A stretch of DNA of 64,000 bases, taken from Mesostigma viride. Taxonomy: Eukaryota > Streptophyta > Mesostigmatophyceae > Mesostigmatales > Mesostigmataceae. A program made the position numbers and the translations under genes. Shown here one piece after another: positions 22,438 through 33,304 of this stretch (within the stretch, counting starts at the first letter, position 1; each line of letters begins with the position of its first letter). The notes under the pieces are model-generated. The model worked only from the letters and a program-made list of their open reading frames with translations. It did no database searches and was not told the DNA's origin. Location: NCBI GenBank assembly GCA_009746045.1, contig RPFO01000022.1, positions 2,298,680 through 2,362,679 on the forward strand, given 5' to 3'.

Positions 22438-23829
22438 CCGGGTTGTTATGTACGCCGCACTTTTGCGATAAAATGCGGGATAAAGCATATTATGGGCCTC
22501 GACGTATTTTACGCGTATTTTACGTCTGACCACGCGGTTTGGACTTAGAATTTTTCGGGGGTACCAGCGGGCAGCGGGCACTGGCGCGGTGCCCAGATTC
22601 TGGGCGCGGCGCGCTCACTGCACATTTGAGATTTTTACTACTAGAAGTAGATGCGTACAGTTCTTTTCATAAAGCGCAAGCCTTGCAAAATGTTTGGCCG
22701 GTAGGAGACAGCTAGGACTAGGTACATAACGCATAATAACAGTGTGCCAGCTGACATCTTGATACCCTAGGCTTAGCAGGGATTACCTACTGGCTATATT
22801 TGGAATAAACGTACACCTATTTACCTGGAAAAATAACAGTGTGCCAGCAAATGCCAGCTGTGCTACTGACGGTGTAATGCAATATAGCGACGACGAGGCC
22901 AGTGCGACTGTGCGACAGTGTGCAGCCATTTTCGATTTGCAGCCATGAGGAAGAAAGGGCCTGAATGGGATTTCGTTCTCGAGAAGAAAGAAGCAGTCAC
23001 AGATGCTGTTAGTAACAAAACGCAGTTTGTGTCGAATAAGTTGATCTGCTCATTTTGCAACAAGAAGTTCTCATACGGGGCGGGGGCAATCAGCGTATTC
23101 CGAGTCCGTGCACACTTTGCCGGAATCGCAGGGGAAGGGATGTTACCCTGCGACAAAATTCCACCGAATATCCGGAGCAAGTTTCTCAGGATGTATAACA
23201 ACAAGTCGCAGCAGTCAGACGCCAAGAAGCAGCACAATTTGAACAGGGCAATGGCGGAGATGGGAGGGGCTGCGCCGGCTGACTTGTCGTCGGTTCCCAG
23301 CAAAGGCCAGCTGAGCATCACCAAATGGCTGGTTCCCGTCGACGAGAAAGGTGTCCAGCTGCTGGCTGCCGAATTTTTTATCGAGAACGGCATTGACTTC
23401 AATGCGGCTGAGAGCGCCTCTTCATGTGTGTATGTGTATGGAGCTTGTTGTGGGATCCTTGAGAGCAAGGTCCGTAGTTGTGTCTTATGTCCTCTCATGC
23501 ATTATAGAGTGGATGGCTTTCCTTACAATTAATTAATTAATTGATTCCTTACCATTCCCGTTGCAGCATGCTCCCCCCTGCATTTAACAAATCATAATCA
23601 GATAGGATTGCAGGGCATAAATGGAAGATGTTAATAAATAAGCATATACACCAAGTTTCAGTTGTAATAACTGCATGACCATCATCAAGGAGCGTGCTAA
23701 TTGGGTGACTGACAATTGGACCACAAAAACTGTCGCGCATTTTACCACCGCGTATTTTATACCCCCCACGTATAATACGTGTATTTTAAGTCCACGTATT
23801 ATACCCCGCACACGTATTTTACAACCTGG
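22438..23829 (+). mobile_element. hAT DNA transposon, internally deleted
   Basis: The 8-bp duplication AGTAGGGC (22430-22437 and 23830-23837) interrupts the C-terminal part of LINE-A. The termini are imperfect inverted repeats: CCGGGTTGTTATGTACG on the left against CCAGGTTGTAAAATACG read inward from the right. Copies of the CGTATTTTA motif cluster near both ends, as in hAT subterminal transposase-binding regions. At 1.39 kb it is too short for a complete transposase. Confidence 0.85.
22945..23435 (+). pseudogene. hAT transposase N-terminal fragment with BED zinc finger
   Basis: The frame from ATG 22945 encodes a BED-type finger: CSFC, then AHFAGIAGEG and the final C of LPCDKIP, the C-C-H-C spacing usual in hAT proteins. 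It continues into ITKWLVP and AAEFFIENGIDFNAAES, resembling the start of the hAT catalytic region. A possible donor follows at about 23436. The RNase H-like catalytic residues and dimerisation region are absent, so it cannot encode an active transposase. The fragment is well conserved in its finger, suggesting a fairly recent deletion. Confidence 0.75.
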
Positions 23830-24388
23830 AGTAGGGCACCTAGCTCGCACCAAACAGGTAGACACCTCATGTGGCCCCCCCGCGGGACTGCGACCAGCTC
23901 AGCGCCTGGCCGGCACCTCCTGACGTGGGCTGACTAGGAGTGACGTGGGCGGCCGGCCCCGTGATGTTAGACACTGCAAGGCCCGCACCTTCAAAGAACA
24001 GCTAGTAGAGGACATGGGGGGCCTAGGCCTCTCCGTGATTTGGAAGAATTAAGATGATGGACAAGGCCAAGTGGGCCCAGGTCATAGAGGACAACGAGCC
24101 CCCCCCTGTGGGGAAGCGCCCGCGTGTGCAAACCCGCGGGCCGGAGGCACGCCAGACAGCTCCCCTAGGGTAGCGTGATGCTGTCTAGATAGATGTTTGT
24201 ATTTAGTGATGCTGTTTAGATAGATGCTGTAGGTGGCTGATGTACGTAGATAGATTAGACCGGTAGGACTGTTTGCACCCATCCATCCACCCATCGGGGT
24301 CAATGCGTGTCCAACGGGAGCACGAGTCTAATTAATTAATTAATTAGTTAATTAATTAATTAATTAATTAATTAATTAATATTGCGCT

Positions 24389-24431
24389 ACCAACGGGAGC
24401 ACGAGTCTAATTAATTAATTAATTCATTAAT
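24389..24431 (+). mobile_element. 43-bp LINE-A 3' end inserted in a LINE-A tail
   Basis: TAATATTGCGCT occurs at 24377-24388 and 24432-24443. Between them lies only the last arm of the LINE-A hairpin (CCAACGGGAGCACGAGTC) plus its TTAA tail. It is an extreme 5' truncation with a 12-bp duplication. Confidence 0.75.
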
Positions 24432-24489
24432 TAATATTGCGCTTTAAATAGAAAAAGACGCTAATTAGGGCTGGGTATGCCCTGGTTAC

Positions 24490-25540
24490 CTGATTTATGC
24501 GGATGACACCACCCTCATCGCGCGCCCCGAGCACATTAAGACCTGGCTGGGCTGTCTGGGCCTGGAGGCGAGGGCGGTGGGGTTGGAGATTAGTGTCAAA
24601 ACTGAGGCGATGGTGATTGGGGCCTCCAGTCCACCGCCGCTGCCGCGCCTGCTCGATGGGACGACGGTCCCGTTCCGCGACCGCTTCAAGCTAATTAGGG
24701 AGCTGGCTCCCTGACACCGCCGACGACGTGGACACCCGCATCGGCCTGGCCTGGGCTAGGCTTCGTTCGCTCAACACCTACTGGCGCTCCAAGGGCCTGG
24801 GCGACCACCGCAAGCGCATGCTCTTCAAGGTCCTCGTCCTCACGGTGCTCACGTATGGCGCCGAGGCGTGGACACTCACACCCACACTGGCAGCTACTAA
24901 GGCTAGACGGCACAGTTTACAGGATGCTCCGACAGGTCTTGAACGTAGGGTTTTCCAAGCGCCCGTCATCAGAGTCTTTGTATCAGGGCATGCCTCGTAT
25001 TTCGGACGAGATTAGACAGCGTAGAATAGCATTTGTAGGACACCTTGCTCGCACTAGCTGCAGGTCGACACCGCGCCCTTGGTCTGGCAGGCCCCCAGCG
25101 GCTTGGCCAGCCAGGGCGGCACATTCTGACCTGGCCTGGCCCCAAGGACATTCCCAAGAGGTACGTAGGGAAACATGTCATGAACTATACGTACAGGTGT
25201 TGCTGGATGACCTACTGGTCCCAGCCCAGTTTGAATATCGCATCCACTCTCTCTCCCTTCTTTGGACTGCCATGCATGCAGAACAAGACGCGGTGGCAGA
25301 AGATTGTCAAGGCTCACACGCCCGACCCTGTGGGCAAACCACCTCCCCCCAAGCGGAGGAGGCGTTTTTACGAGTAGGGCAGTTAGGATTTTTCTAGACT
25401 AGGTAGCTTAGCGTTAGGATATAGTTAGATTACGCGGCTCTCTCCTTTCCACCACCCATCAAGGAATATGTGCTACATGACCCCCCAACGGAGGCATGTT
25501 ATAATTTAATTTAATATTTAATGCCCCGGCCAATGCACAC
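24490..25540 (+). mobile_element. LINE-B copy (RT palm to 3' end, 5'-truncated)
   Basis: It starts at the RT motif YADDTTLIARPEHIKTWL, passes through LEISVKTEAM and the VLTYGAEAWTL region to the C-terminus KPPPPKRRRRF..E-stop (25376). The 3' UTR contains GAATATGTGCTACATGACC, the CCCCCCAACGGAGG hairpin and a TTTAA tail. Frameshifts near 24700 and 25100-25230 inactivate it. Confidence 0.85.
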
Positions 25541-26639
25541 ATTTGTTGGCAACCAAAAATCAACCATTTGTAGTTCCCTGAGTGTGTAGCTGAGCTATTT
25601 ACATCATGGAAATGGCAAAACCTTGAACAGTTATTAATTTTCCCGCAAAACAGGTTCTTTTTTTACCGGATCGACATCAACTGGGAACAAACATATATCA
25701 TAAACACTTCAGACAATTAGCAAGGCCACAAAATCAAGCAAAAATCCGGCTAACAGGGGGACAGCAGTGGTCCAAGTCCCAGGTCATTCCAACAATTCTA
25801 GCTCAAGTTATAAGGTTTTGTGTGCTAAAACCTGAACATACGCTACATGAGGCTTTTCTGTGTATAAGGCCACCTAGACATGATGTTTTCCATCCAGGAA
25901 GCCAAAACCATGCCCAACTCGATCACACAACATAAGAAAAGGCTAGGCACCTCATCTGCCCTCACCTGCCCTCAGCATGGCCAGCCTTGCCAGCGTGGGC
26001 ATAGCAACACCATCGCTAGGCATACATGCACCAAGAGAGCATACACTATGCGAGCCCAAGGTTACCGTGTAAATTTATGCCAAGAACTCAGCAAGTATAC
26101 GTGTAAAAACCTTAATTAGAAAGACTGCCCATTAGCAATAGAGGCAACTGCAGCCTGCAATTAACTTGGCAGCAAATCATACATACATTCTGTCGATCTG
26201 CCATGCATTCACATCCTATCCAGCTTGCCGTGCTGCACATGCACATAGCAGGGAAGTCTCAATATGGTAAAAGCTCAAGGAAAGCAATGGAAACACCTAT
26301 CTAATGCAATGCCACTCACTGATGCAGTATGGCCAGCAAAAGAACCATGCACTCTCACCTTCCTTTCCTTAATATGGTAATTTGCTAAGAAGCTGATGGC
26401 AGCTTTATATTAGCTCCCCCGGGACAGAGCACTCCAGCTATAGTTGTCTAGATGGGGGCAGGCGTCGGATTATGGGATAGCTTATATTAGTAGGCATTAC
26501 AGCACTTGAAATATGATATCAGCGCCCAGCGTTATAGTACCTTCAATTAGCTCTGGCACCTTGTGGCCATCAGCTTGCGCCTTAGCCGACGTCTTGAGCG
26601 CTAGCCCACCTCACCTAATTTGTAGCATAAGCTATGCGT
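25541..26639. other. 1.1 kb without recognisable features
   Basis: AT-richer, apparently unique sequence. No exon, repeat or RNA gene can be supported. Confidence 0.4.
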
Positions 26640-26895
26640 CAGCCTACCTATGGTATGTATTGCACTGGTTGTATTGCACCCGGCCACAGTGCTGCGCCCC
26701 GGCACCACTGCTGTGGAGAGAGCGCTATGAGTGGCCTGCCCACTAGCTTGCGGCAGTGAGAGAAGCTAGGGCGCCCTCCCTCCTTCTGATCGCTGTGTAT
26801 TATATTATAGCCGGGTTGAAGCCGGGTTCCTTTACTCTGTATTGGCCGGGCACCCACGCACGTGACGCAGTCACGTGCTTATGAACTAATTAAGT
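26640..26895 (+). repeat. dispersed repeat family X, copy 1
   Basis: It shares blocks with 33305-33550 and 61075-61245: TATTGCACCC, GTGGCCTGCCCACT, GGCAGTGAGA, GGCGCCCTCCCTC, GTTCCTTTACT. It ends with the hairpin CACGTGACGCAGTCACGTG (26859-26877) and a TTAA-like tail. It is non-coding, probably the 3' end of another LINE or a SINE. Confidence 0.7.
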
Positions 26896-26899
26896 TCCT

Positions 26900-27385
26900 C
26901 CCTTCGAACACCGTGCATTTCCTTACCTTTGAGTACATGGCGGACAAGCTTCTGTTCCTCAAACGTCGCAATTAAGCTGCTCGAGAGGACTCGCTACACG
27001 CTGGACAACGACTTGATCGACGACATGCAGCTAGGGTCATGACCCTGGCGCAGCAACAACGGCGATAGGCCGGCTGTAATGAATTCATTGATTAAGAACA
27101 TAACTCCGTTCAATGGGAGTATTGACGTAACACATGGCCCTGAGAAGGGGGCCTATGGTTTCTGGGCTACAGCCTGCAGGTGGGAGGTGTAAACAGCCAC
27201 CTAGTCTGGGTGACGACCTGACCCCCGCTCAGCAGCAGCAGCAGCGACGCGACCGGCCTGTGGCCATGCAGCTAGAATACCTCCGCCACAAGCAGGACCC
27301 CCAGAAGCCCGATTGGTGTACTGGAGGGGGGCGGGGACCTTCGATGATCAACCGCAAGATGTGGACGCCCCCTGCGGGCTAGACG
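26900..27385 (+). pseudogene. LINE ORF1 remnants, plus strand
   Basis: Two ORF1 pieces encode the conserved C-terminal RNA-binding blocks: FEYMADKLLFLKRRN at about 26930 and DDLTPAQQQQQRR at about 27212. Between them (about 27080-27200) is a minus-oriented 3' end of the ORF1-only family. All are fragments. Confidence 0.65.
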
Positions 27386-27397
27386 GTAGCTATAAGG

Positions 27398-27420
27398 AAG
27401 CTGGTTGTCTCCTTGATAAT
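27398..27420 (+). repeat. probable micro-insertion family copy
   Basis: It contains GCTGGTTGTCTCCTTGAT, the shared 3' end of the micro-insertions. The flanking duplication is unclear. Confidence 0.45.
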
Positions 27421-27754
27421 AGCACTAGCTTAATTAATTGTATCCATTGGTAGTCACTGCCGCCATGGCAGCCAATAGCCATGCTTAGAATGTTTGCCTA
27501 GCTGTACCACCATACCTAGTCACGTGCACCGCTAACACACGGTACACAACCAGCCATAGCCTTAGCTTAGTCCTTAATGTACAGCGGCATGCTACGTCCT
27601 GGCTATGCTCAGATTATTTGCCCACGCTCCTAGTTGTTATGATATGCTCACATGGCGGTCTTATTGCACCCACAGATTTTGCCGGATCGTTTACCGAGTC
27701 GGATATTTTCAGCTGTGGCATGCCTTTTGCATGAAGGAGAAAGGGGGTCTCTGC
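27421..27754. other. unassigned spacer
   Basis: No gene or repeat was recognised. Confidence 0.3.
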
Positions 27755-28054
27755 CCTTTCTACCTGTTGTGCACACGTACACACGGGGATTAAAAGCACT
27801 TCGGTGCTCCGTGACTACCCAACGGGAGCACGAGTTATTAATTAATTAATTTCTCTGGGTGCACTCATGACCTGCACCTCTGGACAATGATGTATTCCAG
27901 CAGCTAAGGTTCGGACATGCCGGGTGGAAGATGATTGTGGCAAGGCAATAGCTAGCTAGGGCATGCATCATCTCAGCAGAGAGTAACTCTCTGCATGGGC
28001 AACGCATGACTAAATACTCATCATCTGGTGTGGGGCCTGCATCATAGGCATGCA
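27755..28054. mobile_element. LINE-C-type 3' end (+) abutting ORF1-only 3' UTR fragment (-)
   Basis: 27755-27850 reads GGATTAAAAGCACTTCGG, then CCAACGGGAGCACGAG and a TTAA tail on the plus strand. 27850-28050 matches the minus-strand 3' UTR of the ORF1-only family, including AGAGAGTAACTCTCTGCATG. The two families meet at the TTAA tail. Confidence 0.65.
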
Positions 28055-28835
28055 AGCTAGAGAAACAGGACCTGGTCCTCCCCGATCTTACGTAGTACGG
28101 GGCCGAGACGTGGACTAGTCTCACTGCCGACCTTGCCAACACTGAGCTGCCGGATGGCGCGGTCACCAACATGCTGCGGTCAATCTTTCTGTCGTGTAGG
28201 ATACGCTGCTCATGTCCGCAAGGAGGACTTGTATTTTGGCATGCCACTTATCACCAGTAGGCCATCAAGCAGCGGCGCCTGATGCTAGTACTAAGGGCAC
28301 CTAGCTCGCACCAACCAGGTAGACACCTCACGTGGCCCCTCTGCAGGGCTGCGCCTCGCCCAGCCGGGCTGGCACCTCCTCACGTGGGCCGGGCCCAGCC
28401 AGGTTAGACGCCGCAAGGCCCGCACCTTCAAAGAACAGCTAGTAGAGGTCATGGGGGGCCTAGGCCTCTCCGTGATTTGGAAAAAGATGATGGACAAGGC
28501 CGGCCAAGTGGGCCCAGGTCGGTCATAGTAGAGTCCTGACTACAAACCCCCTGCTGTGGGGAAGGAGCGTGTCTGCAAACGAGGGAGGCATGCTAGCCAA
28601 GCTAGACCCCTAGGGTCGCCAGCTAGCATCATAGATCCTATAGAGAATAGGAGTGTTTTGTAGATAGCCTGTATAGATAGCTTAGTTAGACCGGTAGGAT
28701 TGTGTGACGTGTGTACCCATCCATCCACCCATCCATCGGGTTTAATGTTCCGTGAGTCATCCCCCACGGGAGCACGAGTTTAATTACTGATTAATTAATT
28801 AATTGATTGATTGATTGATTGATTAATTAATTAAT
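28055..28835 (+). mobile_element. LINE-A copy, C-terminal part and 3' UTR
   Basis: It encodes decayed C-terminal LINE-A codons (matching 22200-22437 and 23838-24060), then the 3' UTR with CATCCATCC repeats, the CCCCCACGGGAGCACGAG hairpin remnant and a TTAA/TTGA tail. It is 5'-truncated. Comparison with the 20515 copy shows the uninterrupted site of the hAT insertion (about 28290). Confidence 0.8.
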
Positions 28836-28959
28836 TAATTAATTATTAGGCATGCATGGCCAGTGGCGTGACGTCGGCTAGGCCTTACTACTGACTACAC
28901 TACAGCTATTAAAAAATTATAACATATAATTATAATCCCGACTAAAATAATATATGTTA

Positions 28960-29150
28960 TTTAATTATAACATGACTCCGTTGGGAGATCATATAGCACA
29001 TATTCCCTTGATGGATGGATATGCAGGTGGGCGAAGCCGCGAAACCGAACTAGTCTAACTCGATCTAAGCTAATCTGATCTAGAAAACCCTAGCTACTCT
29101 ACTCAACAAAGCACCCCTTCCTCTTGGGGGGAGGGGGCTTGCCCACACTA
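28960..29150 (-). mobile_element. LINE-B 3' end, 5'-truncated
   Basis: On the minus strand the segment begins near the last codons (GGCAAGCCCCCTCCCCCCAA, encoding Gly-Lys-Pro-Pro-Pro-Pro-Lys), then the LINE-B 3' UTR with the CTCCCAACGGAGTC hairpin and an AT-rich tail at about 28960. Confidence 0.75.
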
Positions 29151-30460
29151 CAGCTATAGTCCGGCCTAGGCTGGGGTTGCTGAGCTAGGGTGCTGGGGCA
29201 GCGCGGGGGTCGCCTGCCAGGGCTTCATGGTCGACGTAGATGACCGTCCCCTTCCAGTATACCGGCTTCTTCCCTGCCGCTGTCTGCCGGAGCTGGAGGT
29301 AGTTTGGCCATATAGCTCCCGTCGCCGTTGTTGCGCTGCGCCAGGGTCAAGTTGTCGTGCAGAACAGCAGAGTGTAGCTAGGGGATCCTCTCGAGCCGCT
29401 TGCGGCGTCTGAGGAACGAAATCTTGTCTGCAATGTTCCCAAAGATGGGCAGCATGCAGCGGAGGCGGTCCCGCCTTACTGCCGCGAGCGGGGAAGGCGC
29501 CAAGGCGGAGGGCCTCCAGCGCTTGAGCTCACCAAATATGAGGCCCATGGTGGCAAGGATTTTGACCGCAAACGCCGGTGTGCAAGCTTCTCGGAGTTCT
29601 CACCTTCCATCAGGTCGAAGTTCTTGACGATGACGTTAAGGCTGCGCTTGTCGAGCTCGGCCTCCTCACAGAGGTTGAGCGTCTGTTGCTTGAGCTGTGC
29701 GGCGATATGGCTGAGGTGGTGGTGGTGGTGTGGTTCTGCACGGCGGCCCAGGTCTGGGGGGGGGGAGCATCGCCTGCTGGGCCATGCAGTGGGGGCCGCT
29801 GGCTTGGCAGCAATGTCCTTAATTCACCACCTGGGCGGTGAGGCTGCGGTGTTTTGCAGGCACTCGATGGCGATGGCGTTGTCCTCCAGCCAGGGAGGCG
29901 CTTGTCGATGTCACGGAGCTGGGCGGTGATCGATGGCGTCGGTGGTGGAGGTGGAGGTGGTGGAGGTGGAGGCGAGGAGGGTGGAGGTGGTGGTGGAGAT
30001 GGTGGAGAGGAGGGGGAGCTCGGCAGCCAGCGTGCTGCCCATTGCTGCCACATAGATCTGCAGCGTGGGGAGTCACACTCGTCAGGGCAACTGCGCTTGG
30101 GGTCATGATCACGCGACGCTGCTGGCGAGGCGAGCCCGCCGGGAGCCGACTGAGGCGACCACTAGTGCTTGGCTAGTGGCGCCGCTGCCTTCAGGGCCGG
30201 AGGGCGAATCTGTGCACAGCCAGAGCTGCAGCCGGATTATCAGGGCTCAAGCGCAGCCGGGCCAGGCTGCGTTGCGTAGAGGAGCGTTTGCTCGTCATAA
30301 TATTGCGTGATAGCTTCGGGAAAATATATCAGCGTGTGCGTCTCAGAGAGACGAAGCGATTGTGATATTCACGGAAAATAAATAAGGTGCCCAAACGTGG
30401 AAGTTATGAGCTCCGCCGTCAGCCATGGCTATCTCGTGGCTTGTGGCTCAACGTGCATGG
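29151..30460 (-). mobile_element. ORF1-only LINE, copy 3 (decayed)
   Basis: Diverged ORF1 pieces on the minus strand (29240-30290) and a well conserved 5' UTR (30290-30460) that matches the intact copies. Multiple frame breaks. Confidence 0.75.
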
Positions 30461-30549
30461 AATACTTGCTACATTACTTATGAGACAACCTTGATCTCCC
30501 AATGGAGTCATGTTATAATTTAGTTTAATTTTATTTTATTTTTATTTTA

Positions 30550-30680
30550 GATAGAATAGAGCCAGTAGAATTGTTTGTCCATCCATACATCCATTGGGAT
30601 AGTATAGGGAGCACGAGTCTAATTAATTGATTAATTAATTAATTGGGATAGTATAATCCGTGACTAACCAACGGGGGCAC
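30550..30680 (+). mobile_element. LINE-A 3' end fragment with nested 36-bp copy
   Basis: A LINE-A 3' UTR piece (GAATTGTTTGTCCATCCAT, then CCAACGGGGGCAC at 30666-30680) is split at 30606-30641 by a still shorter LINE-A tail insertion. Confidence 0.65.
30606..30641 (+). mobile_element. 36-bp LINE-A tail insertion with 13-bp TSD
   Basis: ATTGGGATAGTAT occurs perfectly at 30593-30605 and 30642-30654. The insert is only AGGGAGCACGAGTCTAATTA plus more TTAA/TTGA tail, i.e. the last bases of LINE-A. Confidence 0.8.
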
Positions 30681-30944
30681 ATTAAATTAAATTAAATTAA
30701 ATTATAACATGCCTCCGTGGGGAGGTCATGTAGCACATATTTCATGATGGATGGGGTGGAGGAAGCCGCGTGATCGAACTATCCTAACTCTATCTAGAAA
30801 ATCCTAACTGCACTACTCATCAAAACGCCTCCTCCGCTTGGGGGGAGGTGGCTTGCCCACAGGGTCGGGCGTGTGCGCCTTGACAATCTTCTTCCACCGC
30901 GTCTTGGCCTGCATGGCAGTCCAAAGACGGGAGAGAGAGTGGAT

Positions 30945-32904
30945 TAATTAATTAATTATCAACATCACTCCGTTGGGAGTAGATGTAGCACATAGCCCTG
31001 AGAAGGGGCATATGGCTTTTAATACATTCTAGGCTACTTCATGCAAGGGTGGGAATGTAAGCTACCCCTGCTCTAGGTGCACCAAGGCACCTGCACCCTC
31101 ATGGTCTATCACGCTATGCCCGGGTAAGGGGGGAGCATGCCTGTGAGGGAGGAAGATCATCATGGCTATACAAGAGCTAGGACATGGCTTCTCGACAGAG
31201 AGCATCTCTCTGCATGGCATAGCATGGCTAAATTCTTAATGCAACATCCATGGGGGTCCCATTATAGACAAAGCATGGCTAAATGTTGAAGGCATCATCC
31301 ATGGGGGCCATTATGGGCGCACATGCGCGTGGGCCACATGCTAGGCTAAGCCTTACTAATCTACACTACTGGTATATATATTCCTAGTCTGAGGTGGCAG
31401 GAGGGGGCTGCCAGGGCTTGTGGTCAACGTGGATGACCGCCCCCCTCCAGTATACCGGCTTCCCCCTTGCGCTCTGCCGGAGCTGAAGGTAGGTCGGCCA
31501 TAGCTCGCGTCGCCGTTGTTGCTGGGCCAGGGTCAAGTCGTCGTCCAGCGTGAAGCGAGTCTCCGAGAGCTTCTTGCGGCATTTAAGGAACGCCAGCTTG
31601 TCCGCCATGTACTTAAAGGTGAGGAGCACGGGTGCCGGGCCAGCCTTCCCCCGCGCGCGGGGGAGGCGGACAGCCGACATGTCCAGCTCACCAGTGAGTA
31701 ACATGGGGGCAAGAATGGCGCGCTTAAATGCCTCAAGAAGGCTCGTGGAGGTCTCACCTGCCTGCTGGTCGAAGTGCTTGACGATGACATTGTGGCGGCG
31801 CCGCGCGATGTCGGCTTCCTCGCGAAGGTCGAGGGCTTGTTGCTTGAGTTGTGCCGAGATGGTGGAGGTGGTGGAGGTGGTGTGCTGCTTAAGCAAGTCC
31901 GCCCAGGTGGAGGGAGCATCGCCGGCCGGGCCAGCAGGCGCCGGCTTGGCGGCAATGTCCTTCACCGCCTGGGCGGTGAGGCCGGCGGTGTCATGCAAGC
32001 TCTCAAGGGCGTTGGCGGTGGCTTGAAGGCGGTGGTCGAGGTCGAGGAGCTGGGCTTTGATGTCGGCAGTGGAGGCGGAAATGGCAGTGGAGGTGGAGGC
32101 GGCGGCGGTGGAAATGTGAGGAAGTTCAGCAGTCAGCGTGCCGCCGATTGCTGAAATGTCGGCAGCAAGGGGGGTCACGTGCTGCTGAAAGGCTTCCGTG
32201 AGGATGGAACGGAATGCGGGGGCGGAGATGTCCAGATGGAGCCCAGATCTCGCCGTCAGACTTCTGGAGAAGAGAGTTGAGGACGGCGTGTTGGAGTTGG
32301 GGGCGGGGACACCCGAACATCTGGCTGATGTTGTGCCAGCGTCGGCCGTCTTCGACGAGGAGGCGTCCAGTGGCGTGGAGATGGAGGCACAGGTCGTAAA
32401 GCGAGGCGTAGTCCCCGAAGAAGATGTGATGCATAGCATCACTCGGAGAAATGGTGGTCCAGTCGTAATCATCGACCTGGAAAGGTTGGGGCCGAAAGCG
32501 CGGTTCCGAGAAGCGTGTTTCCGCCCAGCGTGGCCCTCCAGTTTTGTCGGCGGGGCGGGTGCGTTTAGGGTCAGGCGATGCCGATGGCGAGGCATTGAGG
32601 CCGGGAGGTTGCTGGGCGACCACCAGTGCACGACTAGTGTCACCGCTGCCTGCCGGATCTGGCGAAGCGGCAGCCTCAGCTGCCGCATTGTTGAAGGCGA
32701 GCGCATCCGCCAAACTGCGTTGCGTCGACGGGCGTTTGCTCGTCATATATTGCGTCGTGGATTCGGAAAATTATACCAGCATGTGCGTCTTAGAAAGACG
32801 AAGCGATAGTGATATTCACGACTAAATTCGGTGCTCAAACGTGAAAGTTATGAGCGCCGACAGCCATGGCTACCTCGTGGCTCGTGGGATCCATCCTACC
32901 TCGT
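30945..32904 (-). mobile_element. ORF1-only LINE, copy 4 (young, full length)
   Basis: The 1960-bp element is bounded by perfect 12-bp copies of GAGAGAGTGGAT (30933-30944 and 32905-32916) inside LINE-B ORF2. Its order on the minus strand is a 5' UTR of about 160 bp, ORF1, a 3' UTR of about 440 bp, the hairpin ACTCCCAACGGAGT and a TTAA tail. It is nearly identical to the copy at 49440-51346. There is no ORF2. Confidence 0.92.
31384..32746 (-). pseudogene. LINE ORF1 protein (copy 4), one 4-bp frameshift
   Basis: The frame from ATG 32746 runs to about 32235, where a 4-bp insertion relative to copy 5 shifts it. The second frame continues to the stop at 31384. Otherwise about 452 codons are intact. 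The N-terminal domain includes MHHIFFGDYASLYDLCLHLH (unknown fold). The middle is a Ser/Thr/Ala-rich coiled coil. The C-terminal half is the usual LINE ORF1 RNA-binding region (HNVIVKHFD, then ARGKAGPAPVLLTFK) followed by the C-terminal block LDDDLTLAQQQRRRELWPT. In LINEs this protein coats element RNA and acts as a chaperone. The near-absence of other damage implies recent activity. Confidence 0.82.
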
Positions 32905-33045
32905 GAGAGAGTGGATGCGGTGCTCAAACTGGGCTGGGACCACGAGGTCGTCCAGCAGCATCTGAACGTAGTTGGTGACAGGTTTCCCTACCCTTTTGGG
33001 AATGTCCTTGGGGCCAGGCCAGGTCAGAATGACGGGGGCACATGT

Positions 33046-33300
33046 TATTAATTAATTGTCGCGGAAGTATTCCGGCCGGCCACAGGTCGCGTCGCTGCTG
33101 GCTGCTGAGCGGGGGTCAGGTCGTCATCCAGCGCGTCCAGGGGAGGTCATGCAACCTCTTGCGACGAGAGAGGAACCGCCGGCCGCTCAACCTCTATGGA
33201 CCTGAAGGTGAGCAGGACTGGTGGGGGAGTGCCACGCATGAGCTAGCGGGCCGGCGCGCCTACGTCTTGAGCCCACCTCACCAAAGCTAAGCATCTGCGT
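33046..33300 (-). pseudogene. LINE ORF1 C-terminal fragment
   Basis: The minus strand encodes a decayed ORF1 end containing the LDDDLTPAQQ block (about 33105-33145). It abuts the truncated LINE-B across a short TTAA tract. It ends near 33240-33300. Confidence 0.5.
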
Positions 33301-33304
33301 CGAT

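Larger units (their letters stand above)
20515..24340 (+). mobile_element. LINE-A copy (RT) interrupted by two DNA elements
   Basis: The largest LINE-A copy. It holds an RT N-terminal region (FTSREVTEAVQRLRYDAATG, about 20705), fingers and palm (HFVLVDFIKTFD at about 21170, VWQGCVLSPYLF at about 21355), the YADDTTLFED stretch at about 21890, and the C-terminal region to about 22437 and 23838-24060. The 3' UTR follows, with hairpin and TTAA tail (24300-24380). Several stops and frameshifts make it a pseudogene. A foldback element (21467-21824) and a hAT element (22438-23829) split it. Confidence 0.88.
30683..33045 (-). mobile_element. LINE-B 3' part, split by an ORF1-only element
   Basis: The minus strand at 33045-32905 encodes LINE-B ORF2 C-terminal sequence (ILTWPGPKDIPKR, LLDDLVVPAQFEHRIHSLS). 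After the insertion it resumes at 30944-30830 with RLWTAMQAKTRWKKIVKAH and PPPPKRRRRFDE-stop. The 3' UTR has the hairpin ACCTCCCCACGGAGGC (about 30710-30730) and a TTTAA tail at 30683-30705. It is 5'-truncated near 33045. Confidence 0.85.

Noticed and set aside
31384-32706. 440-codon frame taken as one intact ORF1 protein
   Set aside because: Its first 155 or so codons are out of frame relative to copy 5. The true start is 32746 with a 4-bp shift near 32235.
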